A DNA stretch of 53,254 nucleotides from Candidatus Bathyarchaeota archaeon (GTDB lineage: Archaea; Thermoproteota; Bathyarchaeia; 40CM-2-53-6). This document shows, piece after piece, positions 33,114 to 41,883 of the stretch (positions are counted from its first letter, which is position 1; each line of letters opens with the position of its first letter). The notes under the pieces were generated by a model. It made no database searches, was not told the origin of the DNA, and was given only the letters and a program-made list of their open reading frames with translations. The position numbers and the translations under genes are program-made. The stretch is from NCBI GenBank assembly GCA_005888735.1, contig VBBN01000027.1:163845-217098 (forward strand), read 5' to 3'.

Positions 33114-33794
33114 ATGATACACGGCGACGAACTTCGGGCGAAGAAGAACCTCGCGGTTCTGTGCGATTTCGACGGCACGATTACGCTCAACGACACGTTT
33201 GAGCACGTCCTGAGAAAGTATGCTCAAGGAGACTGGAAAATATTCGACCAGCAGTATGAGAGGGGACATATCACGTTAGCTGAGTGCTTGAGAAGGCAGG
33301 GCCTGCTTGTCAAGACGCCGGAGATGGTGCTTGTCGCGGAGTTGGAAAGGATCACAGGGTTCCGTCCAAATTTCGACAGGCTAATCGCGTATTCCCGAGA
33401 GAACAAGGCTCCGCTCGCGGTGACAAGTGTGGGGCTGGATTTCGCGATCAGACATTTGCTGAGAATGAAGGGCTGGGACCGCCTGGTAAAGTTGTACGCC
33501 CCCAAAGCTGTGAGTACCCCGGATGGCATCAAATTCACCTTCCCACGGTTACGAGACAAAACCTCGCTGAGCCTGAAAGACGACTTGGTCAAATACCACA
33601 AAGCGAAGGGACGGAAGGTTGCTTACGTTGGAGACGGAATATGGGACATACACGCATTGAAGGAAGCAGATTACCCGTTCGCAATCAAAGGCTCTAGGCT
33701 AGCGGGGCTTTGTAGACAACAGAATATTCCTGCACGTGAGATTAACGATTTCCAAGAAATGGCCTTTACGTTACAATACGACATAGCCTCGTGA
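33114..33794 (+). CDS. HAD-IB phosphatase (SerB/MtnX-like)
   Basis: 226 aa. Motif I CDFDGTIT with nucleophile Asp18 and acid/base Asp20. An alpha-helical C1 cap follows (residues ~30-80; YAQGDWKIFDQQYERGHIT). Motif II is LAVTSVG, motif III the Lys in SLSLKDDLVKYHKAKG, and motif IV VAYVGDGIWDIHALKEADYP. The WDIHALKEADYPFAIKGS ending is typical of MtnX/SerB-like enzymes acting on small phosphorylated metabolites; the exact substrate is unknown. ATG 33114, about 26 nt after the TATA-like ATTAAGTA. Confidence 0.92.
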   Translation: MIHGDELRAKKNLAVLCDFDGTITLNDTFEHVLRKYAQGDWKIFDQQYERGHITLAECLRRQGLLVKTPEMVLVAELERITGFRPNFDRLIAYSRENKAPLAVTSVGLDFAIRHLLRMKGWDRLVKLYAPKAVSTPDGIKFTFPRLRDKTSLSLKDDLVKYHKAKGRKVAYVGDGIWDIHALKEADYPFAIKGSRLAGLCRQQNIPAREINDFQEMAFTLQYDIAS

Positions 33795-33818
33795 GACTAG
33801 AGTTCATTGTCGGAATCG

Positions 33819-34289
33819 CTAGGCCACCTTGGATGAGCTTCCCCGGATGCAGTAGACTGTCTGGGATCCCCAGGCGCAGGACAACCATCTGTCCTCATGT
33901 TGTAGCTCAACTTCGAGTTCGCAGACAGCTATGGTTCTGCCCAGCTTCCGGACCCTCCCCGTTGCACGGACAATTTTCCCCACAGCCGGCCGTGTGAAGT
34001 TAAGTTTGAACTCGACGGCGAGAACCCGGGAACCTCGTGGTAGGAGCGATAGTGCGGCGTAGCCTCCGGCGCTGTCGGCTAGTGTGGCCATGACGCCGGC
34101 GTGGACGTAGCCGTCTTGTTGGCTCAACCTTGGGCGGTTGGGAGCGGAAATCTCGACATGCCCTGGCTCATATTTTGAAATTCGTGCACCGAGCAGTCTC
34201 ATTATTCCCTGCCGTTGGAAACTTTCTTTGACATGGAGGGAAACACGCACGTTTCCGACTCCATACCGGGACCCAGATTCAGCTGGCAC
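33819..34289 (-). CDS. PaaI-type hotdog thioesterase
   Basis: Acyl-CoA thioesterase of the hotdog fold, 156 aa. Seen: GARISKYEPGHVEISAPNRP (strands 1-2), QQDGYVHAGVMATLADSAGG (central helix with HAGVxxTLADSAGG, the PaaI active-site signature containing Asp), VLAVEFKLNFTRPAVGKIVR and GRTIAVCELEVELQHEDRWL. The acyl substrate is unknown. GTG 34289 is used; a second in-frame GTG 13 codons later is possible. Confidence 0.9.
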   Translation of the reverse strand: MPAESGSRYGVGNVRVSLHVKESFQRQGIMRLLGARISKYEPGHVEISAPNRPRLSQQDGYVHAGVMATLADSAGGYAALSLLPRGSRVLAVEFKLNFTRPAVGKIVRATGRVRKLGRTIAVCELEVELQHEDRWLSCAWGSQTVYCIRGSSSKVA

Positions 34290-34473
34290 TTTTCGACCTC
34301 TTGTTACCGAGTATTGGAAGGTCTTCTGCCTATCGAGATACTTTGACTTTCAGCCTGGCGCATAGTTCTCGATTATTTCCCTCGTTCAGGCTGAAGCCTG
34401 CCTCGAACCGTTGTAAGGGTCCGCCCGTTAGAAGGGTTAAGTTCGCGGTGCATGAGGGTCTGATAGAGGGAAA

Positions 34474-34710
34474 TTGGTGGAATCCACTTCTCAAGCCAGT
34501 GTTGTTGTGAATTGTCCCGCCTGCAACGTGGCGATGGAAGATATGGGTGACATTCCGTTTAGGACTGGCGGCACAAGGGGAGCTTGGAAATTGCTCCTCG
34601 GCGAATGGGCAGAAGTCGGTGAAGGTCTCCTCAACCTCGACGCCTATGTCTGCCGGACATGCGGGAGGGTTCAGCTTTTCGCAGACCGGCAAACTAGAGA
34701 CTCTCTCTAG
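34474..34710 (+). CDS. Small zinc-ribbon protein (78 aa)
   Basis: A recognisable widespread family with CPAC (N-terminal knuckle), EDMGDIPFRTGGTRGAWKLL, GEWAEVGEGLLNLDAYVCRT, CG and VQLFAD. The two Cys pairs (CPAC and CRTC) bind one zinc. The conserved IPFRTGG...GEWAE...LD.YVC block identifies the family, whose function is unknown. Start TTG or the GTG right after it, preceded by GAGGG. It lies 49 nt before arsM on the same strand, but arsM has its own TATA box. Confidence 0.85.
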   Translation: MVESTSQASVVVNCPACNVAMEDMGDIPFRTGGTRGAWKLLLGEWAEVGEGLLNLDAYVCRTCGRVQLFADRQTRDSL

Positions 34711-34764
34711 TCTCAGGGCCTCCGAAGAGTAGACAAATAAGGGAATGAGCCCTCTTCTGTGGCG

Positions 34765-35517
34765 ATGGCCAAGTCTGGGACGATTCAGGAGGCTGTGAAG
34801 GGATCCTATGCTTCCCTGGCTAAGAGTGCTGACCAGAAATCTTGCGATTCTTTGCAAACGGAGAAGCTCGTGAAATATGGCTACTCGTCTGAAGAGTTGC
34901 AAACCCTCCCGGAATCGGTCGTCACATTGGCCGATGGCTGTGGAAGCCCCACAGCGCTTGCAACGATCAGAGAAGGTGATACAGTACTGGATATGGGCTC
35001 GGGAGGCGGAGTTGATGTGTTCCTCGCAAGTCGGAAGGTTGGACCGAACGGGAGGGTTATCGGGTTGGACATGACACCCGACATGGTCAGCTGGGCGCAG
35101 GCTAACGCTGTCAAGTTGAACGCGGCAAATGTCGAGTTCAAACTGGGCCAGATTGAGAATATTCCGTTGGACGCGGAGAGTGTAGATGTGATAATGAGCA
35201 ATTGCGTGATCTGCCTAAGCACTGACAAGGAGCAGGTCTTCCAGGAGATGTTCAGAGTTCTTCGACCCGGTGGAAGACTGGCAATAGCTGACGAAGTTGC
35301 TTTGCGAGTCTTTTCCGAAGAGGAGAAAGCCGACCCGAGTAAATGGTGCAGCTGCATAACAGGGGCCGTGACCGAGGGCGTTTATGCTGGAATGCTAGAG
35401 AACGTGGGCTTCGAAGAGGTCTATGTGAAACAGTTGCGCAAGCCCGGAGAATCCACTTCAGGAGTCTTCAGTGCATTCATAAGCGGAATCAAACCCGCCA
35501 AGAACAGATCACAATAG
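34765..35517 (+). CDS. arsM: Arsenite S-adenosylmethionine methyltransferase
   Basis: Transfers methyl groups from SAM to arsenite. 250 aa. SAM-binding motif I is VLDMGSGGGVDVFLASRKVG, with GRVIGLDMTPDMVSWAQANA next. Arsenic-binding cysteines are in the ArsM positions: Cys in KSCDSL near the N-terminus, SNCVICLS (middle) and WCSCITGAV (C-terminal). LPESVVTLADGCGSP is also typical. ATG 34765 is chosen over GTG 34759 because the TATA-like ACAAATAAG at ~34737 predicts transcription from ~34764 (leaderless). No arsR or ars transporter is adjacent, and the gene is followed by a convergent surface-protein gene. Confidence 0.93.
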   Translation: MAKSGTIQEAVKGSYASLAKSADQKSCDSLQTEKLVKYGYSSEELQTLPESVVTLADGCGSPTALATIREGDTVLDMGSGGGVDVFLASRKVGPNGRVIGLDMTPDMVSWAQANAVKLNAANVEFKLGQIENIPLDAESVDVIMSNCVICLSTDKEQVFQEMFRVLRPGGRLAIADEVALRVFSEEEKADPSKWCSCITGAVTEGVYAGMLENVGFEEVYVKQLRKPGESTSGVFSAFISGIKPAKNRSQ

Positions 35518-35568
35518 AAAATACCGAAGCAGAGATGAATGGGGACTTGCCTTCGCGGACCTAAGCTG

Positions 35569-37752
35569 TTAGGTCCTACTGGGTGAAGTTCTCCTCTTCC
35601 AAACGACCACGCCGATTCCACTAGCCCCGGCAGCTACTATGATGCCTATCAAGCCATAGAAGATGGTTGGGTCAAAGCCGAGAATCCTCGACGCTCCCTG
35701 CGGAGTGGGGTTCGACGGGATGATAACAGTCAGCGTTACGTTCGCCGTGTGGGACTTGGAACCGCTGATTCCGGTCACGGTCATCGTGTAGGTTCCAGCG
35801 CTGGTGCTCAGGGGTGTCCCTGGGTCCGCGCTTAGATTTAGGGTGATGGTCTGAGCTTGGCCTCCGTAGGAGCCTAGTGTGACAGACGCTGGGGTCAGAG
35901 AGGCTCGGGGACCCGATGGATGAACGGCCGCTGACAGGGAAACTGTCCCTGCAAAGCCATTCAGAGCGGTTAGGGTGACACTTGTGGTTCCTGAGGAGCC
36001 TTGCTCGATGCTCACCGAGTCTGGAGATGCAGAAATTGAAAAGTCAGGTGTCATGGAGGGCACGGTGACGGTGACTTGAATGGTTGCTGAGTTGGTTTTC
36101 GAGAAGGCTGTTCCGGTAATTGTCACCGTGTAGCCTCCCGCTGTCGAGGAGTTGAGAGTACAGGTGGAAGTGGAAGTGCTGCCAGCGGTCAGAGCAGCTG
36201 GCATAGTGCATGAAACATCTAGGCCGGTGGAGGGCGATACAATTGTCGCCAGAGCTACAGTTCCAGTAAAACCGTAGAGGCTGGTAAGGGTCACCGTGAA
36301 AGAGTTCGTCGAGCCCGAGACGAAACTCACAGGGCCACTGGTTGAGATTGCAAAGCTAGGTCCGGGCGCGGATACGTTCAGAAATAGGATGGCGGTCGAA
36401 GAAAGCGAGCCACTATCACCCTCCACCTCTACAAAGTAGAACCCTGGAGGCTGGTAAACCGACACGGATACGACTAGTGTGGAAGTAGAGGATCCGCCAG
36501 GGGTTAGGTTTGCAGTATCAGGGGTTACGGTTGCTGATACGCCAGGGGCACAGTGCAGCGATAGACCAACAGTTCCGGAGAACTCGTAGAGGCTAGTCAC
36601 GTAGATGGTGGAGGTGTCGGACGACCCTGCGGGGAGTGTAAGGGAGTCGGGACTGGTGGTGAGGTTAAAAAGTGGTCCAGGCACGTTCACATAAACGATT
36701 GTGAGATTGCTCGCATACGTTGCAGCCCCTTCCACATACACAACGTAGGGGCCACTGGGGAATCCCGGCGGAACCGACACGTCCAGCCTAGACGTTTTAG
36801 GCACACCTGGGTCAAGAACATGAATCGGAGGGGTCACGGTTGCGGTCCATCCGGATGTCGAAGGACGAGCGGTCATAGTTACCGTATCTGAGAGGCCGTT
36901 CAGACTGGACACAGTAATGTTGGAATGGGCTGAGGTACCTGCTGGTATTACTAGGTCCATAGGGCTCGCGGATATTTCGAAACCGGGCCCAATGACCATG
37001 ACCGTGATCGAAGTTTGCTCCGATAAGCTCCCGCTCGTGCCATATATCGCTGCGATGTAGCGTCCCGGGGGCGTGCTGGTTGTTGAGTTGACCTTTAACG
37101 TCGAGGAAGCCGACCTGCCTAAGGTGACACTCGTCCTACTCAAAGAAGTGGCAAGATTCGAACCATAGACGGTGTCTGAGAGCGTCACAGTCCCTGTGAA
37201 GCCGTAGCGGCTGGTAACATTCACCTTTGAAGAGCTGGAGGAGCCAGGTTCGAATGCGAGAACCGTCGGATTGGCGAAGATGCTAAAGCTGGGTTCTACA
37301 ACGGTCACGATTATGGAATCCGAATGGGTAAGTGAGCCAGTGGTGCCTCTAACGGTGACATTGTAGTCTCTGAGAGTGGTGGAGGGCGATGCCGAAATTG
37401 TCACGTCAGAGCTTGCAGAGCCTCCAGCACTCAGAGTTACACTGGCTGAAGTCACGGTCACGGTGAGTCCTTGTGAGGAGACTGCATATGAGAGAGACAC
37501 CGGGCCGCTGAGGCCGTTGAAGCTGGTCAACGTGACTTTCAGCATATCCGACCCGCCAATTGGTATGGTCACGGACGGTTCGCTTGCTGAGATGGTGAAA
37601 TCAGGAAGAGGTGTGCAAGATGCCGATGGGGAAACTGCGTGAGAAGGTAGTACTAAGGTAGGGAAAAGTAGCAGGCAGAGGAGAGTTGCGGTTGCTAGAA
37701 TTGCACAAGGACTTCTAGGCATGTTAGACTGAAGCGTCCTTGTGACAGTCAC
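35569..37752 (-). CDS. Giant secreted Ig-like repeat protein, C-terminally anchored (727 aa)
   Basis: Signal peptide of 39-40 residues (n-region MTVTRTLQSNMPRSPC, core AILATATLLCLLLFPTLV, cleavage after PSHA). Six Ig-like repeats of ~95 residues follow, each opening F-x-[IL]-x-[AT]-S-P and continuing GxSxxSxVTxxSLxGFxGTVxLS; the repeats begin near FTISASEP, FSIFANPT, FEISASPM, FNLTTSPD, FAISTSGP and FSISASPD. A Ser/Pro linker is followed by ILGFDPTIFY, one membrane helix and a basic end (WKRRTSPSRT). GTG 37752 is chosen because it matches, residue for residue, the 40-aa leader of the paralogue starting at 45246 and lies ~26 nt from the TATA box. Confidence 0.9.
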   Translation of the reverse strand: MTVTRTLQSNMPRSPCAILATATLLCLLLFPTLVLPSHAVSPSASCTPLPDFTISASEPSVTIPIGGSDMLKVTLTSFNGLSGPVSLSYAVSSQGLTVTVTSASVTLSAGGSASSDVTISASPSTTLRDYNVTVRGTTGSLTHSDSIIVTVVEPSFSIFANPTVLAFEPGSSSSSKVNVTSRYGFTGTVTLSDTVYGSNLATSLSRTSVTLGRSASSTLKVNSTTSTPPGRYIAAIYGTSGSLSEQTSITVMVIGPGFEISASPMDLVIPAGTSAHSNITVSSLNGLSDTVTMTARPSTSGWTATVTPPIHVLDPGVPKTSRLDVSVPPGFPSGPYVVYVEGAATYASNLTIVYVNVPGPLFNLTTSPDSLTLPAGSSDTSTIYVTSLYEFSGTVGLSLHCAPGVSATVTPDTANLTPGGSSTSTLVVSVSVYQPPGFYFVEVEGDSGSLSSTAILFLNVSAPGPSFAISTSGPVSFVSGSTNSFTVTLTSLYGFTGTVALATIVSPSTGLDVSCTMPAALTAGSTSTSTCTLNSSTAGGYTVTITGTAFSKTNSATIQVTVTVPSMTPDFSISASPDSVSIEQGSSGTTSVTLTALNGFAGTVSLSAAVHPSGPRASLTPASVTLGSYGGQAQTITLNLSADPGTPLSTSAGTYTMTVTGISGSKSHTANVTLTVIIPSNPTPQGASRILGFDPTIFYGLIGIIVAAGASGIGVVVWKRRTSPSRT

Positions 37753-37773
37753 GAAGACGGTTTGCCCCCGCGC

Positions 37774-37790
37774 TGATTTAACCATTGTGG
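37774..37790 (-). promoter_or_regulatory. Promoter shared by the two giant surface-protein genes, copy 1
   Basis: The plus strand reads TGATTTAACCATTGTGG, identical over 17 nt to 45269-45285. On the minus strand it is CCACAATGGTTAAATCA, with TTAAAT as TATA box and a purine-rich BRE-like flank. GTG 37752 begins 22 nt from its inner edge. Confidence 0.7.
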
Positions 37791-37895
37791 GTTTTGTAGA
37801 GACGGAAGCGATAGACGGAGCTTGGTTCGAAATAAGGGGAAACCCGTGGGAAGATTTCGGCACCCTCACTCTGGACTAGTTCAAGTGTGCTGCCG

Positions 37896-38789
37896 TTACT
37901 TTACTTTGAAGAAGGCTCCGTTGAGGCTCAGGAAGGCTGTGGTCCCGATTACGCAAGCATCCGGGGTAACGCACCGCATCGCCAATACACTGTAAGAATA
38001 GGTTCCGACTGACGAACTGGCTAGCGGGAAGAAGAACGTCGCGGTCACAGTCGTAGAATTGCCCGGGAAGAGGAAAACAACGTTGGAGGGGAGTTGAACC
38101 TCACCGCCTGGGCCAACTATGTCGAAGATGACTCCTCCAAAGCCAGGCCTCGTCGCGTTAGGGGCGAGTTGTATGTAGCCTTTCAGGTCGGTATGGTCTT
38201 GGCCCTTGCTAAGGTGCCGCACCCTCTGAACAACATCGGAATAAGGTGGGACGACGAGAATGGTCGGCGGCAAATTGAATACGCCGTTGTTCACGACAAT
38301 ATTGTCGACAGCTACGGGGACGCCATTCAAGAGCTGAATCACCTGGGGGCTTACGATGTTCAGCGGCGAGTCTTGGTCCGCGATGACTCGGAAGGTTACG
38401 TATAGTGCGACAACGGTACCGGAGCCGTCAATCGTACTGCCCCCGAGAAGGGTAACTGCGTACCGTACGCAGCCGGCCGCGTTATCGATGCCCGTCGCGA
38501 TATTGAAGTGGCTTGTGCCCGCTACGATTGTAGTGGAATCGAAATCTACAGAAACCGCGTTTAGCGCTCCAGGGTTGTAGCACAGCGAGACATCGTATGC
38601 AAGGAGGTTGGGGACGCCGGATATGTCCACCTCATCTGTAAAGGATGATCCTATGCCTCCAGCGTTGAAAGTTGGGTTGACAGATAGAGTAGCGCTCGTC
38701 TGGGCTTGAGCAAGGAAAGGAGCTTCTGGAACCACACTCATGAGTGCAATGGCCACTATGAGGAAAGGTGAAAGGACCCTTCGAGACAA
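37896..38789 (-). CDS. Secreted protein with cohesin-like domain (297 aa)
   Basis: Signal peptide (VLSPFLIVAIALMSVVPEAP) followed by a cohesin-like jelly-roll domain (about 32-172): LSVNPTFNAGGIGSSFTDEV, VPNLLAYDVSLCYNPGALNA, GTVVALYVTFRVIADQDSPL. The YDVSLxYNPxxL and TFRV elements are typical of type I cohesins, which bind dockerins in adhesion complexes. The C-terminal ~110 residues form another beta domain (FGGVIFDIVGPGGEVQLPSN). No anchor, and no dockerin was recognised in the window. Start TTG, ~7 nt downstream of the predicted transcription start. Confidence 0.82.
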   Translation of the reverse strand: MSRRVLSPFLIVAIALMSVVPEAPFLAQAQTSATLSVNPTFNAGGIGSSFTDEVDISGVPNLLAYDVSLCYNPGALNAVSVDFDSTTIVAGTSHFNIATGIDNAAGCVRYAVTLLGGSTIDGSGTVVALYVTFRVIADQDSPLNIVSPQVIQLLNGVPVAVDNIVVNNGVFNLPPTILVVPPYSDVVQRVRHLSKGQDHTDLKGYIQLAPNATRPGFGGVIFDIVGPGGEVQLPSNVVFLFPGNSTTVTATFFFPLASSSVGTYSYSVLAMRCVTPDACVIGTTAFLSLNGAFFKVK

Positions 38790-38814
38790 AGAATCTCAAC
38801 TTTGATTGGACTAC

Positions 38815-38830
38815 AACTCATATAAGAGTT
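38815..38830 (-). promoter_or_regulatory. Palindromic TATA box of the cohesin-like gene
   Basis: AACTC-ATATAA-GAGTT: the TATA box is centred in a 5-bp inverted repeat, 26-34 nt upstream of the TTG start. A repressor binding the palindrome would block TBP. Confidence 0.5.
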
Positions 38831-39073
38831 AGTGAGCCCGAGGATGCTCTCAGTAGCTTCAGAAAGCTGTGGGTACAGGATAACTCAAAGCATGCATTTC
38901 TAGGACGAGGGTCAGGCTCGAATTAGGCGAGGAAACGAGAGAAGGTCAATAGCTAGGGAGACGGAAAGAGTGTAAAGGTCGAGACGCTGGCCAAGTAGTT
39001 CCTGAACGCATTAAGCAACTGTCGAGCGCATTTCTCCTGACCCTCTTGGTTCCACGCACTAAGGTGAAGGGGC

Positions 39074-39745
39074 TCACTTGACACCGTCTAGGTGACGCCG
39101 CTCTTGTTTTGATCTGAAGCCGAAGATACTCGATAGGGGGAAGAAGAACAGTGCGGCGACGTAGACTCCAAAACTAATGGCTGGGCTGATGAAGGAAAGG
39201 AGGATCGCTGTAGCGTAGATTATCATCCCTATCCTCCAGAGCAGGCTTATTCTTCCCATGATTCTCGCGTTCCAGCCGTCTGCCACAAACGCCTTGTTCC
39301 GTGCGGTGTAGGCTAGGATCGCCTGCATGGAGAGAGATATGCCAAATATGTTGGCCCCGTAGATTACGACGGGCAGTTGGACGAGAGGATATCTTCCCAG
39401 CAACGCCGTTGAGAACGGGATGAAGCCTACTGTGAGTAGGAAAGCGGCGTTGAGCCAAAGCAGCGGACGGTCTACGCTGGAGATGTAATGGAAAACGTTG
39501 TGATGGCTTATCCAAACAGTAATGAGGAGTAGGAAACTCATGACATAGCCGAGAATATTCGGTGCCAAGGCCTCAATGTCTACGAGAACCTCTGAGGCAA
39601 GTTGAGCGCTTGTAAGCGGGCCCGTTATGACGGGGACGCTGAGGGTGAGAACCAAAATAGTCATGACTGTCGCGAAGATACCATCGGTCAATGCTTCCAA
39701 TCTAGCCTTACTGAGGCCTGGAATGCTCGAGTGGTCTGTAGCCAT
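39074..39745 (-). CDS. TMEM175-family (DUF1211) potassium channel-like protein
   Basis: Six-helix membrane protein of 223 aa. Helix 1 carries the family signature in the form RLEALTDGIFATVMTILVLT (canonical R...SDG.FA). Further helices are LGYVMSFLLLITVWISHHNV (with the conserved WxxHH), LLWLNAAFLLTVGFIPFSTA, VIYGANIFGISLSMQAILAY, ISLLWRIGMIIYATAILLSF and FGVYVAALFFFPLSSIF. Family members conduct K+ across membranes. ATG 39745 is favoured over an upstream frame start by a TATA-like TTTTATC at ~39782. Confidence 0.92.
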   Translation of the reverse strand: MATDHSSIPGLSKARLEALTDGIFATVMTILVLTLSVPVITGPLTSAQLASEVLVDIEALAPNILGYVMSFLLLITVWISHHNVFHYISSVDRPLLWLNAAFLLTVGFIPFSTALLGRYPLVQLPVVIYGANIFGISLSMQAILAYTARNKAFVADGWNARIMGRISLLWRIGMIIYATAILLSFISPAISFGVYVAALFFFPLSSIFGFRSKQERRHLDGVK

Positions 39746-39977
39746 TCTGCAATCATTCCCGCGGATGCTGAAGGGTTGATAAAACGAGCTAGAACTTTTC
39801 AAGTCTCCGCTCGGAGGAGTTCACTACCACACCTCGGGGGATCGAGAGGATGATGTCGTGGACAAGCAACCGATGCTAGGCATGGGGCCAAGTCAACTTA
39901 AGCCTCGTGGATAATGTCATGAGAGTGAACGTCTATGTCAGGAAATGGCTTAAGGAGCGATAGGGTCTGGCTCTGGC

Positions 39978-40241
39978 ATGAACATTGGCAATTTCGTTGT
40001 CGAAGTAATTATTGAAAACAAGCCTCTTGCCCGGGACCCTGAAGGCGAGACAATACACCGCAACCTTGTCCTGAAAGGAGGTTATTCTCAGGTTACAAGT
40101 GTCCGCGCCGGCAAGATATTACGCATGAACGTTGAAGCGTCCAGCGGCGACGACGCTCGCCAATTGGTTCAGAAAATGTGCGATGACTTGAGGATTTACA
40201 ACCCGGCGGCCCACACCTGCTGGGTCAGAATAGTGGAGTGA
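39978..40241 (+). CDS. purS: Phosphoribosylformylglycinamidine synthase subunit PurS
   Basis: Small subunit that joins PurL and PurQ in the FGAM synthase complex (fourth step of purine synthesis). 87 aa, normal length. Seen: FVVEVIIENKPLARDPEGET (strand plus loop, PEGET being the hallmark), IHRNLVLKGGYSQVTSVRAG, ILRMNVEASSGDDARQLVQK, MCDDLRIYNPAAHTCWVRI. ATG 39978 lies ~26 nt after CTTAAG (39950-39955), so it is likely leaderless. purL and purQ are not adjacent; the split purH lies 27 kb away. Confidence 0.92.
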   Translation: MNIGNFVVEVIIENKPLARDPEGETIHRNLVLKGGYSQVTSVRAGKILRMNVEASSGDDARQLVQKMCDDLRIYNPAAHTCWVRIVE

Positions 40242-40484
40242 GCATCATCATCCGATCGACTTCCAACGGCGCCCGTTTCAGGAGATGGGAAAGATCCTGA
40301 CCCAGTTGGCGCCAAGTTCTGGCAATGTCAAAGATAACGTATAGGAAACTCAATCGTTTCCGAGAAGTTTTGAGTTGTAGATGTACCGAACAAGCTTCGG
40401 TACCACTCTGTAGATATTGCTGAAGCGTTCTAGTCAACGCATCTCCAAGAAAAGCCGGGTTCTCGCCAAAGGGTCGTATGGGAA

Positions 40485-41471
40485 TTGTTGGTGGAAGAGG
40501 CTATCGGTCTAGGGGTTTTGTTCGTTCTTGCCTTCGGAAATGGAGCCAATGATGTAGGTAAGAGCATTACCGCTCTCATGCGAGACCCTGAGACTGCGGC
40601 CTTCCAACCCAGCTACAAACCCCTCGTCTGGGGAGGCTTCTTCAGCGGTCTGGGCAGCGCCTCCGCAATTCTGATCTCGGGCAGGCTGTTCTCCGTGTTT
40701 ACCCCGCAAAGCATACTCCGCACATCGCCGGGCTCACCGTTCATCCTCGCAGCTCTCGCGGGCGCGGCTGCATGGATACTGCTCGGGACTCTTCTAAGAG
40801 TCCCCGTCTCTACAACCCATGCCATCGTGGGCGCAGTTGTGCTGGAGTCCGTCTACCTGTTCGGGTCGTCAAGCCTAGAATGGAACTTCCTATTGTGGCG
40901 GATACTGTTTCCGCTTGCCGCTGGCCCAATCGCAGCGCTCATAGGTGTCTATTTGCTTAGCCGCCTATCTCGGAGACGACAGGGAATTGAGTTGGAAGGT
41001 TCGAGCAGAGTCGGTATCGCACATTGGAGCTCAGCAGGTGCCGTTGCTTTCGGGAGAGGGGTCAACGATGCTCCCAAAATGGCGGCTCTAGGAGCCTTCA
41101 TTCTCATCGCCACCCCGGAACAATCAATCTGGCTACCCTACATAGTTGTCAGCGTTGCAGTCGTCGCCGGGTCCCTGGTCTGGGGCGACAGGGTTGCCAA
41201 GACCATAATCGGCCGAACCGCTCCCCTACACCATGGTCAGAGGTTGAAGGCTGACGCTGCTACTGCTGTTCTAGTTTCCGCGGGGGCCTACTTTGGAGAC
41301 CCCTTCTCGACGACCCAGGTATCGGCAGCTACAGGGGGGACCGACAGAAAACAGGGGCATGTTCTGCGATCAGCAGTGAGAGGAATGGCGCTGCCTTGGG
41401 TGGTGACGCTGCCCGCGGCTGGGCTTCTCGCCATCGCGGCTTCCCTTATCGCAGCAAGGCTCTGGGGCTAG
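40485..41471 (+). CDS. pit: PiT-family inorganic phosphate transporter
   Basis: Cation-coupled low-affinity phosphate permease of 328 aa, about ten membrane helices. The two inverted-repeat signatures are present: VLAFGNGANDVGKSITALM in the N-terminal half and GAVAFGRGVNDAPKMAALG in the C-terminal half (GxNDxxK/P). VPVSTTHAIVGAVVLESV and the C-terminal DPFSTTQVSAATGG carry the paired STT elements. TTG 40485 is one of three consecutive possible starts (TTG TTG GTG). No phoU neighbour. Confidence 0.94.
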   Translation: MLVEEAIGLGVLFVLAFGNGANDVGKSITALMRDPETAAFQPSYKPLVWGGFFSGLGSASAILISGRLFSVFTPQSILRTSPGSPFILAALAGAAAWILLGTLLRVPVSTTHAIVGAVVLESVYLFGSSSLEWNFLLWRILFPLAAGPIAALIGVYLLSRLSRRRQGIELEGSSRVGIAHWSSAGAVAFGRGVNDAPKMAALGAFILIATPEQSIWLPYIVVSVAVVAGSLVWGDRVAKTIIGRTAPLHHGQRLKADAATAVLVSAGAYFGDPFSTTQVSAATGGTDRKQGHVLRSAVRGMALPWVVTLPAAGLLAIAASLIAARLWG

Positions 41472-41639
41472 TGGACCGTCACGATGTCACCGAGCGTTTC
41501 AGTGTGTACTTTGGAGACCTGATTCTCTATAAGGAAACTTTCCGCCGGCGATGCTTCTTACGTCTCCCCCTAGAGAAGCCCCCTGACTCTACCTTTTCAT
41601 CAGGTCTGACATCCAATAGCCACATCCATGAGAGGTCCT

Positions 41640-41801
41640 TCAACGTGGACCTCCCAGAGCCTGCTTGACCGTCTCGCCGCACTCCGTGCAAACGAGCAGT
41701 TTTCCAACGAACGTTCGGTCAGACCGGTATCTCACCTCGCGGGCAGTCGCTCTGTCGCAGGTGTCACACCAAGAAATCTGGTCTTGAGATTGCAAGTCCA
41801 C
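41640..41801 (-). CDS. Small zinc-ribbon protein (53 aa)
   Basis: GTG-started frame with two Cys pairs in zinc-ribbon spacing: WCDTCDRATAREVRYRSD and FVGKLLVCTECGETVKQALG. TAGATTATC centred at ~41825 predicts transcription starting at ~41799, i.e. exactly at the GTG (41801), so a leaderless mRNA. Possibly an RNA- or DNA-binding micro-protein. No wider family assigned. Confidence 0.65.
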   Translation of the reverse strand: MDLQSQDQISWCDTCDRATAREVRYRSDRTFVGKLLVCTECGETVKQALGGPR

Positions 41802-41883
41802 CGGTATTGGTCTCGGGAAGAGATAATCTAGAGGTGGGGCCGAAACTAGGCGAAACTGTTCGTCGTATCCGAGAAGTCTATTC

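Noticed and set aside
34330-34902. 190-codon minus-strand frame
   Set aside because: Lies antisense to the small zinc ribbon and the start of arsM, both recognised families.
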